Source: Rusavskia elegans (Eukaryota; Ascomycota; Lecanoromycetes; Teloschistales; Teloschistaceae). Taken from it: DNA of 64,000 bases. The stretch lies in assembly GCA_011316305.1 (NCBI GenBank), contig SAUG01000102.1:1-64000 (forward strand). The letters are read 5' to 3'. Of the stretch, positions 21,301 to 30,356 are shown in pieces. Under the pieces are notes generated by a model. It made no database searches. It saw only the letters and a program-made list of their open reading frames with translations, and was not told the origin of the DNA. Every line of letters starts with the position of its first letter. Position 1 is the stretch's first letter. The translations under genes were made by a program, and so were the position numbers.

Positions 21301-24300
21301 CCTATCTTTTCGTGCGGATGCTACGCTCGCCTGGCCTCTATAGCGTCGGTGCGGAGTATGAGAACGACGGAGCGCTGGAGCAGAAGCGAGTTGATCTGAT
21401 TCATTCAGCGGCAACCGTACTGGAGAAGTCAAACCTGGTCAAGTATGATAAGAAGACTGGCAAGCTTCAGCACACTGAACTCGGACGGATTGCTTCACAC
21501 TATTACATCACCCACAGCTCGATGCTGACCTATAATCATCATATTCAGCCAATGATCACGCCCATCGAACTGTTTCGGGTCTTCGCTCTGAGCGACGAAT
21601 TCAAGTACATCCCTGTCAGACAAGACGAGAAGCTCGAATTGGCAAAGCTCCTTGGGAGAGTACCGATCCCTGTCAAAGAAAGCATCGAGGAGCCGCATGC
21701 GAAGATCAACGTACTGCTCCAAGCGTTCATATCTCGTCTCAAGCTCGAGGGCCTCGCCTTGATGGCGGATTTGGTCTATGTCACACAGTCGGCGGGTCGT
21801 ATCCTCCGAGCGATCTTTGAGATCTGTCTCAAGAAAGGGTGGTCGTCGGTAGCGAAGACAGCGCTCGACCTGTGTAAGATGGCAGAGAAACGGATGTGGC
21901 CAACGATGACCCCCCTCCGTCAATTCCCTGCGTGTCCTCGGGAGGTCATTACGAGAGCGGAGAAGATCGATGTTCCGTGGTCCAGCTATTTCGACCTGGA
22001 CCCACCTCGGATGGGCGAACTGCTTGGAATGCCAAAAGCCGGCAAGACCATCTGTGGTCTGGTTCAGAAGTTCCCCAGACTGGAGGTACAGGCGCAAGTA
22101 CAGCCGGTCACTCGGTCCATGTTGAGGGTCGAACTGACAATTACGCCGAACTTCGAGTGGGACGAGACGGTGCACGGGAACGCCGAGAACTTCTGGATTC
22201 TGGTTGAAGACTGCGATGGCGAGGATATCCTCTTCCATGATCAGTTCCTGCTCCGGAGAGACTATGCGCAGTCGGAGGCAAACGAACACCTCGTCGAGTT
22301 CACTGTGCCGATCACAGAGCCAATGCCACCTAATTACTTCATCACGGTGTTGTCCGATCGCTGGCTGCAGTCCGAGACGAAACTGGCGGTATCGTTTGAA
22401 AAACTGGTCCTTCCGGAGAAGTTCCCGGCGCATACTCCCCTTCTCGACCTGCAACCGCTGCCGGTCTCTGCGCTCAAGCGACAAGACTACCAAGATCTCT
22501 ACCCGGGCTTCGAGAGGTTCAACAAAGTTCAAACGCAGGTGTTCAGCTCACTGTATACATCGAATGACAGTGTTTTCGTCGGCGCTCCAACCGGGAGCGG
22601 CAAAACCATCTGTGCCGAATTTGCTCTTCTTCGACACTGGGCTACTCAAACCTCCGGGCGGGCGGTCTATCTCGCGCCATTCCAGGAGCTCGTCGACCTT
22701 CGACTTGCGGACTGGCAAGAGCGGCTGAGCAAGGTGGCAGGTGGAAAGCAAATCGTCAAGCTCACAGGTGAGACGACGGCCGATCTGAAAATACTGGAGA
22801 AGGGTGATGTCGTTCTGGCTACTCCGTCGCAATGGGATGTGCTCTCGCGGCAGTGGCAGCGACGGAAGAACGTGCAGACGGTTCAACTGTTTATCGCGGA
22901 CAAGCTCCACATGCTCGGAGGTCAGGGGGGGTTCATCTACGAGATTGTCGTCTCGCGAATGCACTATATCGCGTTGCAAATGGAGAAGAACATGAGGATT
23001 GTCGGGCTGAGCGTATCGCTCTCGAATGCGCGCGACATTGGCGAATGGCTGGGGGCAAACAAACACACCATCTACAACTTCAGCCCTCATGTCCGACTGG
23101 TGCCGCTCGAGCTGCATATTCAGTCTTTCACCATCCCTCATTTCCCGTCGCTCATGCTGGCCATGGCCAAGCCGACCTACTCGGCCATCCTCCAGATGTC
23201 TCCCGACAAGCCCGCCATAGTGTTCGTCCCGAGTCGAAAGCAAGCACGCGCCACCGCTTTGGACTTGCTTGCAGCGTGTATTGCCGACGACGACGAAGAC
23301 CGATTCCTGCATACCAGCGTTGATGAGATCGGTAAGCTTCTGAATCATGTCAGCGAACGGGCCCTTGCCGAGTCGATATCTCATGGCATTGGCTACTTTC
23401 ACGAGGCGCTCAGCAACAACGACAAGCGGATCGTGTCCCACCTCTACTCGGTGGGTGCGATTCAGGTCATGGTAGCTTCGCGAGATGTATGCTGGGAGAT
23501 CAGCCTGACTGCCCATCTTGTCATCGTGATGGGAACTCAGTTCTTCGAAGGCAGGGAACACCGATACATTGACTATCCCATCAGCGAGATCCTGCAGATG
23601 TTCGGCAAGGCTACGAGACCGCAGACCGACAAGTTGAGCAAAGGCGTGTTGATGGTCCCTGCCGTCCGCAGAGAATATTACAAGAAATTCCTCAACGAGG
23701 CCCTTCCGATAGAGAGCCATCTGCAGGTATATCTGCACGACGCCTTCGTGTCGGAGATCAGCACCAAGATCATCGCATCGACTCAGGATGCCGTCGATTG
23801 GGCGACGTACACTTACTTCTACCGGCGATTGCTCGCCAATCCAAGCTACTACGGCCTGACCGATACATCACATGAAGGCCTGAGCACCCACCTATCAGAG
23901 CTCGTCGAGACGACCCTGAAAGACCTGTCGGAAGCAAAGATCATCGAGTTGGACGAAGAGGACGATACGGTCACTCCACTAAACGCCGCCATGATTGCTG
24001 CGTACTACAACATTTCTTTTGTCACCATGCAGACCTTCCTGCTCTCCCTGTCTGGCCGAACCAAATTGAAAGGTATCCTTGAGATCGTTACATCTGCGAC
24101 CGAATTCGAATCAATACAGATACGAAGACACGAGGACCACATCTTACGGCGCATCTACGACCGGGTTCCTGTCAAGATGGCCCAGCCGGCCTACGAATCT
24201 CCTCACTTCAAGGCCTTTGTACTCCTTCAGGCTCACTTCTCACGCATGGCTTTGCCGATCGATCTAGCCAAAGACCAGGAAATGATCCTCGCAAAAGTGC

Positions 24301-25013
24301 TCAACCTCCTCAGCGGCTGCGTCGACGTCCTCTCGTCGGAAGGCCATCTCAACGCGATGAACGCCATGGAAATGTCCCAGATGATCGTGCAAGCCATGTG
24401 GGACAGCGACAGTCCACTCAAACAGATCCCTCATTTCTCAGACGACGTCATCAAAGTCGCCAACAAAGCCGGCGTCAAAGACATTATGGAATTCATGGAC
24501 GCAATGGACCCCGGGAACCCGGAATCGAAGACATTGGCCAAGGGGTTGGGTCTCGATAACAAACAGCTATCGCAGGTGGCCGCCTTCACAAACGACAAGT
24601 ACCCAGACGTCGAGCTGGATTTCGAGGTGCTGGATAAAGACGATATCACGGCCGGATCGCCATCGTACCTGCACATCAAGATCACAAGAAGTGTAGAAGA
24701 TGAAGACGCGGAGCCCGATACGACGGTCCATGCGCCTTTCTACCCGGCACGGAAAACGGAGAATTGGTGGCTTGTGGTCGGCGAAGAGAGTACCAAGAAC
24801 CTACTGGCGATCAAGCGGGTTACGATCGGTCGACAGCTGGATATGAAGCTTGAGTTTGTGGTGCCGACCGCGGGGACGCATCGGCTGAAGTTGTTTTTGA
24901 TGAGTGATAGTTATGTTGGTGTCGATCAGGATCCAGAGTTTACGGTGGAAGCGGCGGAGGGCATGGATGAAGATGACGAGGAGGAGGAGGAGGAGGAGGA
25001 GGAAGAAGAATAA
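18348..25013 (+). CDS. brr2: Pre-mRNA-splicing helicase Brr2 (U5 snRNP)
   Basis: Intronless, 2221 residues, the usual Brr2 length. Order: N-terminal plug region (~1-110), acidic linker (Asp/Glu-rich, ~210-310), first Ski2-like helicase cassette, Sec63 unit, second cassette, second Sec63 unit. Cassette 1 has APTGSGKT (562-569), DEIH (675-678) and an intact QMLGRAGRP motif VI. Cassette 2 keeps GAPTGSGKT (1412-1420) but reads DKLH (1518-1521) where a DExH box is expected, and its motif VI is degenerate (GKATRP). In the family the first cassette unwinds U4/U6 during spliceosome activation and the second is a pseudo-enzyme that regulates and binds partners such as Prp8. It ends in a run of Glu coded by a GAG repeat. 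Confidence 0.97.
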   Translation: MAENNLAQYKYGAMSNLVLQHDRRFTTRRNDEMTGDPESLAGRINIRDMGGRSGRENAPQQKKKPTGPKDIARGSIREGEDVLEREQRKRKRGEPQQLRGAGVLSAADALVEGLKYRPRTPATRQTYDLILTTTANNLGDVPHEVVRSAADAVLEFLKDENMKDLDKKKEIDDLLGTSMDPKHFNELVNLGKKITDYDGQDEDVNMDQDGNIAAEGGAELDERQGVAVVFDESDEDEDGVARTNEVRDEDDTSEDEAGIDDTGETEATAGASRAEALEEAQEQGEEMIIDGNLNAPSSKKTQRSENMVVSIREIDAYWLQRQIGHIYTDAHTQQSKTKESLDILGGVGDDGEEKPLREIENDLMELFDYEHHELVEKLVKNRPRVVWVTRWRRAAEDDDVRTAVEKEMVAEGHQDILSELQGHTEAHSGKKIKLDLMDVDIPNSQINGADQAMKDGALVGGLQPKRLINLENLVFDQGNHLMTNPNVKLPQGSTKRTFKGYEEIHVPAPKSRRDADERKNMPTSELPAWARQGFGNSRELNRIQTKCFPTAFENDGNMLVCAPTGSGKTNVAMLAMLREIGKHRNEATGEIMLDDFKIVYIAPLKALVQEQVGNFGKRLEPYGVKVSELTGDRQLTKQQIADTQIIVTTPEKWDVITRKATDTSYTNLVRLIVIDEIHLLHDDRGPVLESIVSRTIRKIEQTGDPVRLVGLSATLPNYRDVASFLRVDPIHGLFHFDGSYRPCPLRQEFIGVTDKKAIKQLKTMNDVCYTKVMEQVGTNKQQMLIFVHSRKETAKTAKYIRDKALELETIGQILRSDAASREVLTQEAEAVGDRDLKDLMPYGFGIHHAGMTRADRSSVEDLFADGMLQVLVCTATLAWGVNLPAHTVIIKGTQIYSPEKGSWVELSPQDVLQMLGRAGRPQYDTFGEGIIITTQTEMQYYLSLMNQQLPIESQFISKLADNLNAEIVLGNVRNRDEAVEWLGYTYLFVRMLRSPGLYSVGAEYENDGALEQKRVDLIHSAATVLEKSNLVKYDKKTGKLQHTELGRIASHYYITHSSMLTYNHHIQPMITPIELFRVFALSDEFKYIPVRQDEKLELAKLLGRVPIPVKESIEEPHAKINVLLQAFISRLKLEGLALMADLVYVTQSAGRILRAIFEICLKKGWSSVAKTALDLCKMAEKRMWPTMTPLRQFPACPREVITRAEKIDVPWSSYFDLDPPRMGELLGMPKAGKTICGLVQKFPRLEVQAQVQPVTRSMLRVELTITPNFEWDETVHGNAENFWILVEDCDGEDILFHDQFLLRRDYAQSEANEHLVEFTVPITEPMPPNYFITVLSDRWLQSETKLAVSFEKLVLPEKFPAHTPLLDLQPLPVSALKRQDYQDLYPGFERFNKVQTQVFSSLYTSNDSVFVGAPTGSGKTICAEFALLRHWATQTSGRAVYLAPFQELVDLRLADWQERLSKVAGGKQIVKLTGETTADLKILEKGDVVLATPSQWDVLSRQWQRRKNVQTVQLFIADKLHMLGGQGGFIYEIVVSRMHYIALQMEKNMRIVGLSVSLSNARDIGEWLGANKHTIYNFSPHVRLVPLELHIQSFTIPHFPSLMLAMAKPTYSAILQMSPDKPAIVFVPSRKQARATALDLLAACIADDDEDRFLHTSVDEIGKLLNHVSERALAESISHGIGYFHEALSNNDKRIVSHLYSVGAIQVMVASRDVCWEISLTAHLVIVMGTQFFEGREHRYIDYPISEILQMFGKATRPQTDKLSKGVLMVPAVRREYYKKFLNEALPIESHLQVYLHDAFVSEISTKIIASTQDAVDWATYTYFYRRLLANPSYYGLTDTSHEGLSTHLSELVETTLKDLSEAKIIELDEEDDTVTPLNAAMIAAYYNISFVTMQTFLLSLSGRTKLKGILEIVTSATEFESIQIRRHEDHILRRIYDRVPVKMAQPAYESPHFKAFVLLQAHFSRMALPIDLAKDQEMILAKVLNLLSGCVDVLSSEGHLNAMNAMEMSQMIVQAMWDSDSPLKQIPHFSDDVIKVANKAGVKDIMEFMDAMDPGNPESKTLAKGLGLDNKQLSQVAAFTNDKYPDVELDFEVLDKDDITAGSPSYLHIKITRSVEDEDAEPDTTVHAPFYPARKTENWWLVVGEESTKNLLAIKRVTIGRQLDMKLEFVVPTAGTHRLKLFLMSDSYVGVDQDPEFTVEAAEGMDEDDEEEEEEEEEEE
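24976..25010 (+). repeat. GAG/GAA repeat coding the poly-Glu tail of Brr2
   Basis: Near-perfect GAG/GAA codon run immediately before the stop. It is likely length-variable between strains. Confidence 0.8.
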
Positions 25014-25266
25014 ATATTGCGACTGTATATGGGCCATGTAATTGGCATTGCTAAGGTGGTCAGGGTTCCTTCCTACCATCCATCATCACGAGAGTACCTA
25101 CCGAATCAGCCGTGTGCAATCTTCGTGTAAAAAAAAAATAATCAATTCTTTCCCCTACAGATAAGATATCAATATCCCAACCACGGTCCATCTTACCACA
25201 CACCATACACATAACTCAATACACACACATAGACATACACCCAAAGACGCACCCAAAAAAAAAAAA

Positions 25267-25929
25267 TCACCAACACCCCTTCCCCCTCCCCATCAACTCC
25301 CTCTCCTCCCTCTCCCTCCTCCTCCTCATCTCCTCCGCAACCCACATCTCCATCGCCCTCTGCTCCCTCTCATGCCCCCCATTGCCCCCACCACCATTAT
25401 CATTAGGACTCTCACACCCCCTCAACCCCATAAACCGTCCGAACCTCCTCCTCCTCTCTTCCAACCCCGCCAACCCATTTCCCCCTTCCCTTTCCACCTG
25501 CCCAAGCACACGCACATCCCTACCCTTATTCCCACCCGCATTCCCAGCAATACCACCACTAGAAGAAGAAGAAGAAGAAGAAGAAGAAACATTCCACCTC
25601 CCCACCACGGGATTCGGATAAAATAAACTCGCCGCGCTCGGCGTCCGCTGATGGTAATGGTGCGCTAGGTCCTCTAGTTGCGCGGAGGTCAGGAGGTGGT
25701 AGTGGAGGATTGTGGGCGGGAAGGACGGGTGGATTGTGCCGGAGGTGATGGATAAGAGTGGGGCGAGGGGCGTGGAGAGGTGGGTTATTTTGCGTCGGAA
25801 TTGGAGGGTTTGCGGGTTCGTGGGTTCGGAGGGGAGGGAGTGGAGGAGGGTGGAGCTGTTGCTGATGGTGGAGGAGGGGGTGGTGGGTGTGTGGGGGGAG
25901 GAGGGGGTTGGGGGCGGACGGGAGGTCAT
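25267..25929 (-). CDS. Uncharacterised conserved fungal protein
   Basis: From the ATG at 25929 the frame gives 220 residues (the frame continues 5' but with no ATG). Starts MTSRPPPTPSS. Central part: FRRKITHLSTPLAPLLSI, then HPSFPPTILHYHLLTSAQLEDLAHHYHQRTPSA, then NPVVGRW; C-terminal RFGRFMGLRGCESP and an Arg/Glu-rich tail. I recall similar blocks in hypothetical proteins of Eurotiomycetes but no function. A poly-Ser run coded by an AGA/TCT-type repeat (about 25561-25588) and a Gly/Asn-rich segment interrupt the conserved parts. Convergent with brr2, 253 bp apart. Confidence 0.6.
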   Translation of the reverse strand: MTSRPPPTPSSPHTPTTPSSTISNSSTLLHSLPSEPTNPQTLQFRRKITHLSTPLAPLLSITSGTIHPSFPPTILHYHLLTSAQLEDLAHHYHQRTPSAASLFYPNPVVGRWNVSSSSSSSSSSGGIAGNAGGNKGRDVRVLGQVEREGGNGLAGLEERRRRFGRFMGLRGCESPNDNGGGGNGGHEREQRAMEMWVAEEMRRRREREERELMGRGKGCW

Positions 25930-26779
25930 TGTTGTGGTTGGGATTGCTGTGGAAGTGTTGGTTGGTGTATGTGTGCGGTATGTGGTTGCTGTAAGGAGAT
26001 AGCTGGACCACGTGTTGATGATGGTATCTTGAAACTGGTCTTTGCTGACCACTTGATGTTCGAATGTGCTGCTGGCGGGCCGTGGGATTAATATAGCTGG
26101 ATTCAGTGATTTCCGATCGAGTGTCACAAGTTAAGCAATTGGAAGGAAAAAACTGCCCAGCAGCCTTACAGAAAAATCAAAGATGATGATGCACCAGGCC
26201 TTGCAGAAAGTATGTATGTAGACGGATGGAATTGATAGATGGAAGGTGGGCCAAGGAGATTGATTCCCCTTAGCAGAGGCTATTGGGATACTGGCTTTGC
26301 TTCGTTGCGCCGACGGGCTTTGTTGTGCCGAGCAAGAAAACTTTGTCTCATTCACCTGCAAGATGCCTCGTGGCCAGCAGACGGCCTTTGTCTGAGCCCA
26401 GGCAAGTGGACTCCATTATGAATGAGAAATGCCCCTTTGTCTCGGAACTCCAACATTTGCCACCCAGAGTCGATTGAATGTTGATGGAACGCTAAACGAT
26501 AGAGTGGAAGTATAAGGTGCTTCCAGCAATAACATGAAAGTCCACGGCTTCCTGTTGATGTGATACTGCAACCTGCGTGCTGTTTCAGTTTGGTCCACAA
26601 CACAAGAGAGTATTGATCCACCTGAGATGAAAATGTCTGATACTGCCCCTAAGCAGGATAGTCAGCGACAGGTCAATATTGGTATTGAAAGATGAAAGAT
26701 ATGGATTGAACTGCTCACCCGCTTGGTCTCACGAGTCCCGTCGCTTATCCTCTGCAAAACCTCTTCACGCCCCCAACCC
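25930..26779. other. Intergenic region
   Basis: Between two minus-strand genes. No supported coding sequence; presumably the promoter of the 25267-25929 gene and the 3' region of the next. Confidence 0.45.
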
Positions 26780-27133
26780 CTAACACCGCCCTTTCGCCAA
26801 CGCCAGCTTGTACTCTATGACCTCCTGTATCACTGTCCGGTGATCCTGCGGTATGTCCGTATGCGGCCCGCCAAGGAGCGTACGCAAGTCCCGTATCGGC
26901 ATGCTCATCCATATCGCCTTTAGCTGAGCAAGTTCTGAAGCCTTCTCGCTGCGGTAGAGGTACCCCTTCATCTTTGCCTTGAGTTCGTCGGAAAAAGGCG
27001 CTGTCTTCGTGGGAGTTGTGCCCTTGTCGTCATTGCTGTAGGTGCTGCTGCTGGCTGCGGTGGTGACCAGGTTAGGCGAGCTGGCGTCACTGTTGTTGTC
27101 GTTGCTATTGTTGTTGTCGTTGCTGTTATTCAT
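26780..27133 (-). CDS. Small hypothetical protein with Asn/Asp-rich N-terminus
   Basis: 117 residues from an ATG at 27133. The first ~25 residues are Asn/Asp/Ser repeats from a GTT/GTC-type microsatellite. The remainder (APFSDELKAKMKGYLYRSEK ... LLGGPHTDIPQDHRTVIQEV) is helical, charged and gene-like in composition. No family recognised. A 3' intron near the stop is possible. It could be a real small gene or a chance frame; the non-repetitive half favours a gene. Confidence 0.45.
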   Translation of the reverse strand: MNNSNDNNNSNDNNSDASSPNLVTTAASSSTYSNDDKGTTPTKTAPFSDELKAKMKGYLYRSEKASELAQLKAIWMSMPIRDLRTLLGGPHTDIPQDHRTVIQEVIEYKLALAKGRC

Positions 27134-27765
27134 GGTCGGCGTCTGCTTAAAGATATCTATACACAGTTTTTCGTAAGAACTCGGACTCGGTGATCAATAT
27201 CGGCGACTGTAGAGGGAGTTACTGCTCAAATGACCTTTCATGTGCTCCTGCCATGAAGTGCGTCGCTCCTTCCGACGCAGTGGCAATGTCTCTTAAGTCA
27301 GGGGCCTAGCCGGTCGGTACGTCTATGTCAGACAATCCAAGTCTCGACGCGTAGCGTTGCTCCATTGTTGGCCGGTGAAGAGCTCTTGAATCCAAACTAA
27401 TCGGAACATCAAGCCTCCGCGTAGCCCCTGCGGTATTCTGAACACTGAGATAGACGTTACTGACCACCGCATCTGCTACCTTCAACCCCTGGGGGACAAT
27501 CAGAGCAGAATTCGTTCTGACCCGAGCAGATGTTGGGCTTCATGGTGACGCTGCAGGGCAGGTTGGCTAGCATTAGGGCCTTTATGGTTTGTCCCAACAG
27601 CTGACATGCAAGCATTCAAGACCAATCCATCCTCTAGTATTCCGAGCGCCCAACGACAGGAGGGAGAGTACCGCCGTCAGAAGTATGACCGAAGTATAGT
27701 AACCCTGCCCACCGAGTCCTAGCATCTACAATAGACACCATGTGGATGGCGATAGTTGCATCCAT
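27134..27765. other. Intergenic region
   Basis: Separates the small hypothetical gene from the peptidase gene, both on the minus strand. Nothing else is visible. Confidence 0.45.
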
Positions 27766-30103
27766 TTATCCAGTCGTCATGTCGATTCCCGAAGCTAGCT
27801 GCGCTTCATATGGTGGAAGCCCAACATACTTGTTGATCCAATCGAGCACTACAGTATGCCAAACCAGGCTGTTTTCTTCCTTGAGCACCCAGTGATTTTC
27901 GTCACTGAATGTTAGAAATCTCGAGTCAATCCCACGTTCCTGCAGTACGTTGAACATGGCAAGACCTTCGCTGATCGGTAGCCGGTAATCCAGCTCATTA
28001 TGAATCACCAGCATAGGCGTTGACCAATTACCAGTAAAGCGAGCCGGGTTCCATTTTTCCCAAGTTTCTCGCGATTTCCAGTACGGCCCTCCGAAGTCGT
28101 GATTGGGAAAATACTGCTCATCGCTCGAGATCTGATTGGCCATGGAGAAAACACCGTCGTGGCAGACAAGAGCCCTGAAGGCCCGGCCTAACGGATGACC
28201 CTGAAACCAATTCATCATGTAGCCACCGTAGGAAGCCCCCAGCGCTACAGCTCTGTCTGTGTCCACATAAGGCATCTGCTCCTTGATATAGTCGAATCCT
28301 TTCACTAGATCCTCATAAGGTAGGCCACCCCACGATCCAGTAATGCCATCCACAAACGCTTGGCCGTAACCTGTACTCCCCGTAGGATTGGGGCAAATCA
28401 CGACGTACCCCTGCTCGGCGAAGACGGCCGGATTCCAACGAGTAGACCAGGAATTTGTCCATGCTGACTGTCAATTGTAGTGAGCGGAATTACAAGTAGA
28501 GCTCTCGTTCGACCGAACTTACCTGTGGCCCTCCGTGGATCATATAAGCAAGAGGATACTTCTGATTCTTGGAGAAATTTGATGGCTTCGTTACCAACGC
28601 ATGCACCTGATAATCACCTGCCCCCTGGAACCATATTTCCGACACCTGCTCACTCGAAAGTCCAAAGGAGACTCCGCTTCTCGAGTTCGACGAAACCATT
28701 CTTGCTTCGGCAGGTCGGGCGGGATCAACGATTGTATAGATGGAGTTGTCAATCGCGCTGGTGCTGGAAATGAAAAGCTCGTTCGAACCGACCTTTAACG
28801 GCTGCACGTCCGACACGGCTCCAGGACCCGTGAGAGCTCTCGGATGGCGTGGAGTGTTCGTCGAGGAAAGCGTCAAATCAATCTTGAAGAGGATGTCGTT
28901 CCCTTTGTCCTCAACCACAAGAAGAAGCATAGAGCCATCAGGACTGAAGGCTACAGAGCTCGGACTTAGATCCCACTCAGCCTGTCCTTGCTGGATCTCA
29001 ACCAATTGCGTAAGGGTCGATGCCTGTATCCCTGAAATATCCGGTATGTGGATCACACGATTCCTGTCGCTTTCGTACCCGTTCTTTTCCATCTGCAAGA
29101 ATACAGCAGATTTGCCATCCGGTGAAAACGCTGGGGAAGAGGCCGCTCCTTGTAACGCCTCAGTCTCGAAAATTCGAGGCTCTGAGGAAGGCGTTTCTGA
29201 GAAATCCTCAATTGGAACAAAGTAGAGGTTGCCTTTGGTATTGAATGCCGGATTGAGAGACGGGTCCTTTGCGACAAATAGCAATCCAGTAGAACTTAGA
29301 TCAAAATGATCCTTACCGCCAAAGGTAGGTATGGGACTCTCGAGCCGTGTGTTTTTCAAAGCGTTCGTCAAGGGACCTAGGCGCCATCGACCATTCGATT
29401 TCTCAAGCTTGCCGTACCAGATGGCATTCTTCTGCGGTGTCACATATTCATCCCAATGCCTGACCATCGTAGAGTCATATAAACGAGCAGTGGATAGTTT
29501 CTTGGGCTCTTGTTCCGCGTTGTACAGGGTTCCGTTCGGCCATGATTTGGCAGAAAAGGCGACTGCTATCTGTCCAGTCTCCAACAATCTGACTCTGACA
29601 TTCGATATGGAGGCTGGGACGGTTCCAGCAACGTGGGTCTGCCCAACTTTTTCAACACTGCCGACTACCAGGACCGTAGACCCTTTCTCGCCTTCTCGAA
29701 GCCATAGCAGCTCCGCGGGGCCCCCAAGCCAATTGGGCTCGCTAGCTGTCTTTTCGTTGGTGATCAGGAATGAGAGGCCGCTAGCGATGTCAATGACCTT
29801 GATCTCGGAGGTCTTTTGGTGCGTTTCGAAAGAATAGGTGGATACCGTATAGGCGGCGAGCTTCCCACTGAGATCCGGTATGGCCGAGCTGCGACGAGGT
29901 GCACTTAGCAAGATCTGGGGGGTGAAGGGCGCCTGAGATTGCATATGGGACGGCTCATTGATGACCGTTGGCCCGGTCCAGAACGAGGGACTCGGTATTG
30001 TGAAGTACAACGCTGCAGTACTGATTACAAGCAGAACAGTGATTGATACAGTCTTTGAAGCAATCATGGTGCGAGGAGGTCTTGAATGTAGACTAATTCG
30101 CAT
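27766..30103 (-). CDS. Membrane-anchored prolyl oligopeptidase (S9C, DPP5-like)
   Basis: Two exons: 30103-28523 and 28467-27766; 760 residues. The 55 bp intron (GTAAGT...GACAG) joins MIHGGPQ to SAWTNSWSTRWNP, a conserved DPP5/acylaminoacyl-peptidase block. The start at 30103 gives a basic N-terminus before one hydrophobic helix (TVSITVLLVISTAALYF), so a type II membrane anchor; an inner ATG at 30067 would make it signal-peptide-like. The middle is a WD/beta-propeller region; the C-terminal alpha/beta hydrolase has the nucleophile in GASYGGYMM, acid in NELDYRLP and His in DENHW. Expected activity: release of dipeptides or acyl-amino acids from peptides in the secretory pathway, vacuole or cell surface. 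Confidence 0.9.
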
Positions 30104-30356
30104 GTCACGAATGACGTGAGGCGTGACAAGCGTATTTGAGCCGCAGTCACGGCGGACTGGGCGGTTCAATCATTATTCCTGTACCGTGATGCAGGAGTTA
30201 TGTTACAGTATCGACGTTGGGAACGTTACATCGGCCATCATTCAGTTGTTCTAAGTAGATAATGTATATACTGTGCGTCCCCTGCTATCTCATCCTTTTA
30301 GAATACCGCAGACGTTGGACTGACATCTGGACCAGCAGGACTGAGGGCCACTGCAT

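Noticed and set aside
21495..23738. Two long minus-strand frames (345 and 396 codons) inside brr2
   Set aside because: They are the antisense shadow of a fully conserved helicase; their translations show no domain.
25712..26091. Gly/Val-rich plus-strand frames opposite the 25267-25929 gene
   Set aside because: Composition reflects the antisense of Pro/Thr-rich coding sequence; no start context or homology.
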